From: Streptomyces mutabilis
GTDB lineage: Bacteria; Actinomycetota; Actinomycetes; Streptomycetales; Streptomycetaceae
NCBI RefSeq assembly: GCF_014649815.1
Contig: NZ_BMTT01000026.1
Span: 1 to 64,000, forward strand
DNA length: 64,000 nt
Direction of reading: 5' to 3'
Each line of letters begins with the position of its first letter. Position 1 is the first letter of the stretch. Below the pieces are notes generated by a model. The model did no database searches, was not told the DNA's origin, and saw only the letters and a list, made by a program, of their open reading frames with translations. This document shows positions 59,455 to 64,000 of the stretch, piece after piece. Made by a program: the position numbers and the translations under genes.

Positions 59455-60807
59455 GTGACCGTGAACGCTAAGACCAGCCCGAGCGCTGGCAACACCTGGC
59501 GAGACCTGCCCGCGGCGCAGCAGCCCGAGTACCCCGACCCCGAGGCTCTGCGCGCAGTGATCGCGGACCTCGAGTCGTATCCGCCGCTCGTCTTCGCGGG
59601 CGAGTGCGACCAGCTGCGCGCCCGGATGGCGGCCGTCGCCAAGGGAGAGGCGTTCCTCCTCCAGGGCGGCGACTGCGCCGAGGCCTTCGACGCGGTGTCC
59701 GCGGACCACATCCGCAACAAGCTCAAGACGCTGCTCCAGATGGGCGCCGTGCTGACGTACGCCGCCTCCGTGCCCGTGGTGAAGGTGGGCCGCATCGCCG
59801 GCCAGTACTCCAAGCCGCGCTCCAAGCCGACCGAGACCCGCGACGGCGTCACGCTGCCGACGTACCGGGGCGACTCGGTCAACGGCTTCGACTTCACCGA
59901 AGAGGCCCGTATCCCGGACCCCGAGCGGCTGAAGCGCATGTACCACGCTTCGGCCTCCACGCTGAACCTGGTGCGCGCCTTCACCACCGGCGGTTACGCC
60001 GACCTGCGCCAGGTGCACGCCTGGAACCAGGACTTCGTGAAGTCGTCCCCGTCCGGCCAGCGCTACGAGCAGCTGGCCCGCGAGATCGACAACGCGCTGC
60101 ACTTCATGCGGGCCTGCGGCACCGACCCGGAGGAGTTCAAGACCGTCGAGTTCTTCTCCTCGCACGAGGCGCTGCTGCTCGACTACGAGTCGGCGCTCAC
60201 CCGCGTGGACTCGCGCACGGGGCAGCTGTACGACGTCTCGGCGCACATGGTGTGGATCGGTGAGCGCACCCGCCAGCTGGACCACGCGCACATCGAGTTC
60301 GCCTCGCGCATCCGCAACCCGATCGGCATCAAGCTCGGCCCGACGACCACGGCAGAGGAGGCGCTGCAGTACATCGAGCGTCTCGACCCCGAGCGCGAGC
60401 CCGGCCGGCTGACCTTCATCGTCCGCATGGGCGCGGACAAGATCCGCGACAAGCTCCCGGAACTGGTGGAGAAGGTCACCGCATCGGGCGCCACCGTCGC
60501 CTGGATCACCGACCCGATGCACGGCAACACCTACGAGGCCGCCTCCGGCCACAAGACGCGCCGCTTCGACGACGTGCTCGACGAGGTCAAGGGCTTCTTC
60601 GAGGTCCACAAGGCGCTCGGCACCCACCCGGGCGGCATCCACGTGGAGCTGACCGGCGACGACGTCACCGAGTGCGTGGGCGGCGGCGACGAGATTTTCG
60701 TCGACGACCTGCACCAGCGCTACGAGACGGCCTGCGACCCGCGGCTCAATCGCAGCCAGTCGCTCGACCTGGCGTTCCTGGTGGCGGAGATGTACCGGGA
60801 CCAGTGA
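59455..60807 (+). CDS. aroH: DAHP synthase, class II (type II 3-deoxy-7-phosphoheptulonate synthase)
   Basis: 450 residues, the usual length. It condenses PEP with erythrose 4-phosphate, the first step of the shikimate pathway. Motifs: FLLQGGDCAEAFDAVSADH with the metal Cys, VGRIAGQYSKPRSKPTE, SAHMVWIGERTRQLDHAH, GIKLGPTTTAEEAL, WITDPMHGNTYEA and GGIHVELTGDDVTECVGGG. GTG 59455 is chosen from the promoter position; GTG 59461 is an alternative. It is divergent from trpEG, placing entry and tryptophan branch enzymes side by side. Confidence 0.96.
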   Translation: MTVNAKTSPSAGNTWRDLPAAQQPEYPDPEALRAVIADLESYPPLVFAGECDQLRARMAAVAKGEAFLLQGGDCAEAFDAVSADHIRNKLKTLLQMGAVLTYAASVPVVKVGRIAGQYSKPRSKPTETRDGVTLPTYRGDSVNGFDFTEEARIPDPERLKRMYHASASTLNLVRAFTTGGYADLRQVHAWNQDFVKSSPSGQRYEQLAREIDNALHFMRACGTDPEEFKTVEFFSSHEALLLDYESALTRVDSRTGQLYDVSAHMVWIGERTRQLDHAHIEFASRIRNPIGIKLGPTTTAEEALQYIERLDPEREPGRLTFIVRMGADKIRDKLPELVEKVTASGATVAWITDPMHGNTYEAASGHKTRRFDDVLDEVKGFFEVHKALGTHPGGIHVELTGDDVTECVGGGDEIFVDDLHQRYETACDPRLNRSQSLDLAFLVAEMYRDQ

Positions 60808-60835
60808 CGGTCGGCCCCGCCGGGGGCCGGTCGAT

Positions 60836-60865
60836 GGGGCGCGGGTCACACACGATCCGCGCCCC
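60836..60865 (+). terminator. Terminator of aroH
   Basis: GGGGCGCGGGTC (60836-60847) pairs with GATCCGCGCCCC (60854-60865), one G-U pair included, around an ACACAC loop. It lies 28 bases after the aroH stop. Confidence 0.8.
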
Positions 60866-60899
60866 CTCCACTTTTGCCGGCCTTGGGTGATGGGTAAGG

Positions 60900-60918
60900 T
60901 TAGGTTTGCCTCACCGAC
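60900..60918 (+). promoter_or_regulatory. Iron-box-like DmdR/IdeR site before bfd
   Basis: TTAGGTTTGCCTCACCGAC resembles the 19-bp actinobacterial iron box (TTAGGTTAGGCTNACCTAA type), with the TTAGGT and CTCACC halves in register. It lies 66 bases upstream of bfd, where an iron-dependent repressor would lower expression under iron excess. Known Streptomyces regulators of this class are DmdR1 and DmdR2. The assignment is by eye. Confidence 0.6.
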
Positions 60919-60983
60919 CAGTCGAGCCCTTCGGTCGTCGTCGGTACGGCACGACCCTGTACCCCGCTCGGGAGGTGAACCGC

Positions 60984-61209
60984 GTGTTCGTCTGCAGCTG
61001 CTTCGGTGTCACCGAGGAACAGGTGAAGAGCCACGCGGAGGCCGGCGCCTGCACGCCCCGGCAGATCGCCTCCGTCTTGCAAGGCCGGCACCGACTGCGG
61101 CGGCTGCGTGCGCCGCATCCAGGCGCTGCTGGGCCGGGGTGCCTGCCCCCGTCGGCAGCTGGCCGACCAGGGCGAGCCGGTCCTCGCGGAGCTGCCCGAA
61201 GCAGCCTAG
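60984..61209 (+). pseudogene. bfd: Bacterioferritin-associated ferredoxin, +1 frameshift
   Basis: The N-terminal part reads MFVCSCFGVTEEQVKSHAEA and ACTPRQIASV. The next bases, GCCTCCGTCTTGCAAGGCC, carry one base too many. If one base is removed, the frame continues as CKAGTDCGGCVRRIQALLGR and ends QGEPVLAELPEAA at TAG 61207. The corrected protein would be 74 residues with all four [2Fe-2S] cysteines (CxC and CxxC). As written, the frame loses the second pair and runs on as unrelated Arg/Pro-rich sequence. Either a real frameshift or a base-calling error. GTG 60984 has GGGAGGTG upstream. Confidence 0.85.
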
Positions 61210-61218
61210 GGGCGGGTC

Positions 61219-61722
61219 TCAGAGCGAGCCGGGGCCGGACGCGTCCGGCTGGGACTGCTCGATGACCGTCGAAAGGTACAGCGACTCGCCGAGCTTCTCG
61301 ATCAGCTCCAGCTGCGTGTCCAGGTAGTCGATGTGGTGCTCCTCATCGGCGAGGATCGCCTCGAAGACGTTGGCCGACGTGATGTCGTTCTTGGCCCGCA
61401 TCACCTCGACGCCCCGGCGCAGCCGGTCGATCGCCTCGACCTCGATCTCCCGGTCGGCCTGGAACATCTCGGTCACGCTCTGGCCGACCCGTACGTGGAA
61501 CAGCCGCTGGTAGTTCGGCAGACCGTCCAAGAGCAGGATGCGGTCGGTGAGCACCTCGGCGTGGCGCATCTCGTCGAAGGATTCGGCGCGCGTGTACTTC
61601 GCGAGCTTGGTCCATCCCTTGTGGTCCTGCAGCTTCGCGTGCAGGAAGTACTGATTGATCGCCGTGAGCTCGGCGGTCAGCTGCTCATTCAGGAACTCGA
61701 TGACCTCGGGGTCGCCCTGCAT
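61219..61722 (-). CDS. bfr: Bacterioferritin
   Basis: 167 residues. It forms a 24-subunit shell storing iron as ferric oxide. The heme ligand Met52 is in SFDEMRHAEVLTDR, and the diiron ligands E18, E51, H54 and those in ILADEEHHIDYLDTQLELIE (E94, E127, H130 region) are all present. ATG 61722 has GAAGGAG 8 bases upstream. It converges with the bfd remnant (9-base gap), the usual bfd-bfr arrangement. Its promoter region contains the AGTAAGT boxes. Confidence 0.96.
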   Translation of the reverse strand: MQGDPEVIEFLNEQLTAELTAINQYFLHAKLQDHKGWTKLAKYTRAESFDEMRHAEVLTDRILLLDGLPNYQRLFHVRVGQSVTEMFQADREIEVEAIDRLRRGVEVMRAKNDITSANVFEAILADEEHHIDYLDTQLELIEKLGESLYLSTVIEQSQPDASGPGSL

Positions 61723-61791
61723 CGTTGACGCTCCTTCGAACGGGAACCGGCGTGTTGCGCCGCATGATTGCACCGGCTTCCAAGATCGTCC

Positions 61792-61817
61792 AGTAAGTGC
61801 AGACTTACTAAGTAAGT
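61792..61817. promoter_or_regulatory. Triple AGTAAGT operator between bfr and sulfite-oxidase-like gene
   Basis: AGTAAGT (61792-61798), ACTTACT (61803-61809) and AGTAAGT (61811-61817) alternate in orientation. The last two form a perfect 7-1-7 palindrome ACTTACTAAGTAAGT; the first two form a 7-4-7 inverted repeat. The region is strikingly AT-rich. TACT..AGTA symmetry recalls sites of MarR/DUF24 (HxlR) redox regulators; this is inference. It is about 70 bases upstream of bfr and 85 bases upstream of the plus-strand gene. Confidence 0.65.
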
Positions 61818-61902
61818 ACAGGCTTAGTCCTTTTTGTTCCTGTTGCCCGAATGTGAGTGGGGCAGGTCCGGTGCATCGGTCCGGGTCTGTCAGGATGGAG
61901 GC

Positions 61903-62550
61903 ATGGGTCAGCCGGTGGAACACGGATCGGGAGAAGGCGGTTCGGAAGGGGCGTCACGGTTCGAGCTCCCACCGGGACAGCGACTGCAGCGCGGCTGGCC
62001 CGTCACGCACTACGGGCCGGTCCCCAAGTTCCGCCCCGAGCGTTGGGAGTTCCGGGTCTTCGGCGCCACCGCCGACGGTGAGAAGCACGGCTGGTCCCAC
62101 GACGAGTTCACCGCCCTGCCGTACACCACGGTCGTCGCCGACCTGCACTGCGTCACGAAGTTCAGCATGCTCGGCTCCGAGTGGGGCGGCGTCCCGGCCA
62201 CCACGATCCTGGGCCTGGCCCCGCCCGCGCCGGCCGTCACCCATGTGATGGTGTGGGCCGAGTACGGATTCAGCTCCAATCTCCGGCTGTCCGACTTCGC
62301 CGCCGAGCGCACCCTCTTCGCCACCCACAAGGACGGCGAGCTGCTCACCGCCGAGCACGGCTTCCCGCTGAGGCTGGTCGTGCCGCACCTGTACGCCTGG
62401 AAGGGCCCGAAGTGGGTGCGCGGCATCGAGTACATGACCTCCGACCGCCGGGGCTTCTGGGAGGAGCGCGGCTACCACAACATCGGCGACCCCTGGCGGG
62501 AGCAGCGCTACTCCTACCAGGAGGAGCCCGGGGACGGCCCCGAGCTCTGA
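61903..62550 (+). CDS. Sulfite-oxidase-like molybdopterin-binding oxidoreductase
   Basis: 215 residues of the single-domain molybdopterin oxidoreductase type. The Mo-ligating cysteine is in VVADLHCVTKFSMLGSEWGG, with the pterin-site features VWAEYGFSSNLRLSDFAAE and LRLVVPHLYAWKGPKWVRG. A late WEERGYHNIGDPWREQRY closes the domain. No signal peptide or heme domain is seen, so it is cytoplasmic. The substrate is not assigned. ATG 61903 is preceded closely by GGAGG, so the exact start is open; earlier in-frame ATG 61834 overlaps the promoter. Confidence 0.88.
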   Translation: MGQPVEHGSGEGGSEGASRFELPPGQRLQRGWPVTHYGPVPKFRPERWEFRVFGATADGEKHGWSHDEFTALPYTTVVADLHCVTKFSMLGSEWGGVPATTILGLAPPAPAVTHVMVWAEYGFSSNLRLSDFAAERTLFATHKDGELLTAEHGFPLRLVVPHLYAWKGPKWVRGIEYMTSDRRGFWEERGYHNIGDPWREQRYSYQEEPGDGPEL

Positions 62551-62572
62551 CCGGCCGTACGGCCCCCGCGGG

Positions 62573-62625
62573 TCAGCCGTCGCGCAGCCTGGATGAGCCC
62601 GCTGCGCTCAGCCGTCCCGCAGCCT
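62573..62625. repeat. Duplicated 3' end of endonuclease IV gene
   Basis: The last six codons of the minus-strand gene including stop (AGGCTGCGGGACGGCTGA, 62625-62608) recur once 35 bases downstream as AGGCTGCGCGACGGCTGA (62590-62573), one base different. It looks like a small local duplication around the stop codon. Confidence 0.7.
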
Positions 62626-63504
62626 CTTCAGCCGCTCCACGTCCGCCGCGTGCCCCTCCTTGCCGCCGGGGGTCTCGATGACCAGCGGAACGCCCTCGGT
62701 CGCCGGGTGGGTCATCAGCGCGCGGAACGGGTCCTCCCCGATGTGTCCGGCGCCGATGTTCTCGTGCCGGTCCTTGTGAGCGCCCGCCACGTCCTTGGAG
62801 TCGTTGGCGTGGATCAGCTTCAGTCGGCCCTCGCCGACCGTGTCCACCAGCAGGTCAAGGGTCTGGTGCATGCCCGACGGGCCGGTCAGGTCGTGGCCCG
62901 CCGCGAAGATGTGGCACGTGTCCAGGCACACCCCGAGCTTCGGGTGGGCGTCCAGCGCCTCGAAGTACGGCCCGAAATCCCAGGTCCGCGAGCACAGGGA
63001 GGCGCCCTGTCCGGCGGTCGACTCCAGGAGCAGGTACGGGTCGTCGTCGTGGGTGAGCTCGTCGAGCAGCGGAAGCATGTGCTCCCGCACCTGCTTCAGG
63101 GCCACCGACCTGTCCCGGCCCCCGGTCGCGCTGCCGGTGTGCACGACCACGCCCAGCGCCCCGATCGCCCGCCCGCGCCGTAGCGAGTGCCGCAGCGACT
63201 GAACCGACCGCTCCACCGTCGCCTCGGTGTGCGAACCGAAGTTGATCAGGTACGGGGCGTGTACGTACGCCGGGAGGGACCCGGCCGCGCAGGCCTCACG
63301 GAACGCCTCGTCCTGGTTCGGGTTGCCCGCCGGCGTCGCCCAGCCGCGCGGGTTGGCGACGAAGACCTGCACGGCCTCCGCCCGCAGGTCACGGGCGTAG
63401 GACAGGCCCACGGAGTGCAGGCCGCCGGCCACGGGGACATGACCCCCGACGGGGTTGCGGGACAGGCCGGGGGCGGGGCAGGAGGCGGACCGTTGACTGT
63501 TCAC
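62608..63504 (-). CDS. nfo: Endonuclease IV (Nfo-type AP endonuclease)
   Basis: 298 residues. It cleaves DNA at abasic sites in base-excision repair with three zinc ions. The TIM-barrel motifs are present: VHAPYLINFGS, LGVVVHTGSATGG, LLLESTAGQGASL, LGVCLDTCHIFAAGHDL, LKLIHANDSKD, RHENIGAGHIGEDPF and LVIETPGGKEGHAADVERL. GTG 63504 begins an N-terminus of ~20 residues before the fold (VGGHVPVAGGLHSVG). It is the last gene before the PASTA kinase tail. Confidence 0.94.
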   Translation of the reverse strand: MNSQRSASCPAPGLSRNPVGGHVPVAGGLHSVGLSYARDLRAEAVQVFVANPRGWATPAGNPNQDEAFREACAAGSLPAYVHAPYLINFGSHTEATVERSVQSLRHSLRRGRAIGALGVVVHTGSATGGRDRSVALKQVREHMLPLLDELTHDDDPYLLLESTAGQGASLCSRTWDFGPYFEALDAHPKLGVCLDTCHIFAAGHDLTGPSGMHQTLDLLVDTVGEGRLKLIHANDSKDVAGAHKDRHENIGAGHIGEDPFRALMTHPATEGVPLVIETPGGKEGHAADVERLKRLRDG

Positions 63505-63551
63505 CCATTCAGGGTGTCATGCGCTCCCACGCGTCCGGGCCGTGAGAGCGG

Positions 63552-64000
63552 TCACCTGATGGTGATCTTGATGGTGGAGCCCTTGGGCGCCTTGTCCCCG
63601 CCCTCCACGGATTGCTCCTTCACGGTGTCGCCGAACAGCCCGAGCAGACCGCGGTCCTCCTCCACGTCGAAGCCCGCGTCCTTCAGCGTCCGCTCGGCGT
63701 CGTCCACGCTGTCGCCGACCACGTCCGGGACCTCGATCATCTCGGGGCCCTTGGAGACCGTGAGGGTCACCGTGTCGCCCTCGGCGGCCCGGCTGCCCGA
63801 GCCCGGCGTCTGGCGGGCGACCTGGCCCTTGTCGTGCTCGGAGTTGACCTGCTTATCGGCGACCTTCACCTTCAGCCCGGCCTCGGTCAGCTCGGCCCTC
63901 GCGTCGGCCAGGTCGTCGCCGGTGACGTCCGGGACGTCGATCGGGCTGCCCTTGCTGACGACCAGGGCGACCGCGGAGCCCGCGCGCACCGTGGTGCCCG
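63552..64000 (-). CDS. PASTA-domain protein, C-terminal part (Ser/Thr kinase, 5' end outside)
   Basis: The reading frame enters from beyond the window end and stops at 63552. It covers at least two PASTA repeats: DVPDVTGDDLADARAELTEA with KVADKQVNSEHDKGQVARQ, then EVPDVVGDSVDDAERTLKDA with DTVKEQSVEGGDKAPKGST. PASTA repeats bind muropeptides and are typical of the outer part of PknB-like kinases. The kinase and membrane part are not in the window, so the assignment as kinase comes from context. Confidence 0.85.
   Translation of the reverse strand, partial: GTTVRAGSAVALVVSKGSPIDVPDVTGDDLADARAELTEAGLKVKVADKQVNSEHDKGQVARQTPGSGSRAAEGDTVTLTVSKGPEMIEVPDVVGDSVDDAERTLKDAGFDVEEDRGLLGLFGDTVKEQSVEGGDKAPKGSTIKITIR

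Noticed and set aside
1-64000. Prophage, integrative element, CRISPR or secondary-metabolite cluster
   Set aside because: No integrase, tRNA attachment site, transposase, repeat-spacer array or assembly-line enzyme is present. Codon bias is uniform, and the gene order looks like Streptomyces core chromosome.

Overview
The window is chromosomal DNA from a Streptomyces. The GC content is very high with strong third-position GC bias, GTG starts are common, NarL- and OmpR-type two-component pairs are frequent, and it carries an actinobacterial aa3/bc1 respiratory cluster, a SAM-IV riboswitch, a tri-Trp attenuator and Streptomyces-type dispersed intergenic repeats. From memory, gene content and order follow the conserved core region around SCO2110-SCO2170 of S. 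coelicolor, in reversed numbering. This is therefore mostly core genome, with accessory differences in small places. I see no tRNA, rRNA, CRISPR array, IS element or prophage.

Layout. 0-5 kb: a methyltransferase and a DUF3043 membrane protein (minus strand), divergent from pspA-pspAA and a NarL-type two-component pair. 5-8.3 kb: an RND efflux pump with a palindrome upstream. 8.3-12.6 kb: a SUKH-domain protein, a DUF4246 oxygenase-like protein, nadA and a HesB/IscA iron-sulfur carrier. 12.6-17 kb: a membrane-anchored protein, a 69-residue protein, a PfkB-family kinase and a cysteine desulfurase-TusA fusion. 17.3-26.8 kb: the respiratory cluster ctaC-ctaD-ctaF, an L,D-transpeptidase, a degenerate receiver protein, then ctaE-qcrC-qcrA-qcrB. 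26.8-29.7 kb: trpD and a SAM-IV-controlled class V aminotransferase. 29.6-35.9 kb: a long minus-strand run with a rhomboid, a single-RAM-domain protein, a small acidic exported protein, an OmpR-type two-component system, an SLC13 transporter and glycerate kinase. 36-42.8 kb: a zinc-ribbon protein and NYN-domain protein, two tandem NlpC/P60 hydrolases, a HETTH lipoprotein and a GT87-like enzyme. 42.8-50.6 kb: a PimB-like glycosyltransferase, acyl-CoA ligase, phosphoesterase, START-like protein, ArsA-like ATPase, DUF5304 protein and glkA. 50.7-56 kb: an EEP-family protein, membrane protein, esterase, PlsC acyltransferase and a second NarL-type pair. 56-64 kb: a wrecked pfkA, a D-2-hydroxyacid dehydrogenase, trpEG with its attenuator, aroH, a frameshifted bfd, bfr, a sulfite-oxidase-like protein, endonuclease IV and the end of a PASTA kinase.

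How the genes work together. The cta and qcr genes encode the bc1-aa3 supercomplex branch of the respiratory chain. aroH (DAHP synthase), trpEG (anthranilate synthase) and trpD supply chorismate and then tryptophan; trpEG is attenuated and divergent from aroH. bfd and bfr form an iron storage and release pair, but bfd is broken here while bfr is intact. glkA starts glucose catabolism, whereas the pfkA copy in this region has lost most of its reading frame.

The most notable departures from a plain core region are the internally deleted pfkA, the +1 frameshift in bfd, several strong uncharacterised operator-like palindromes, an unusual density of predicted leaderless start sites, three convergent gene pairs whose 3' ends overlap, and a 15-bp tandem repeat upstream of an esterase. 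I did not find a clearly new multi-gene defence or biosynthetic system.
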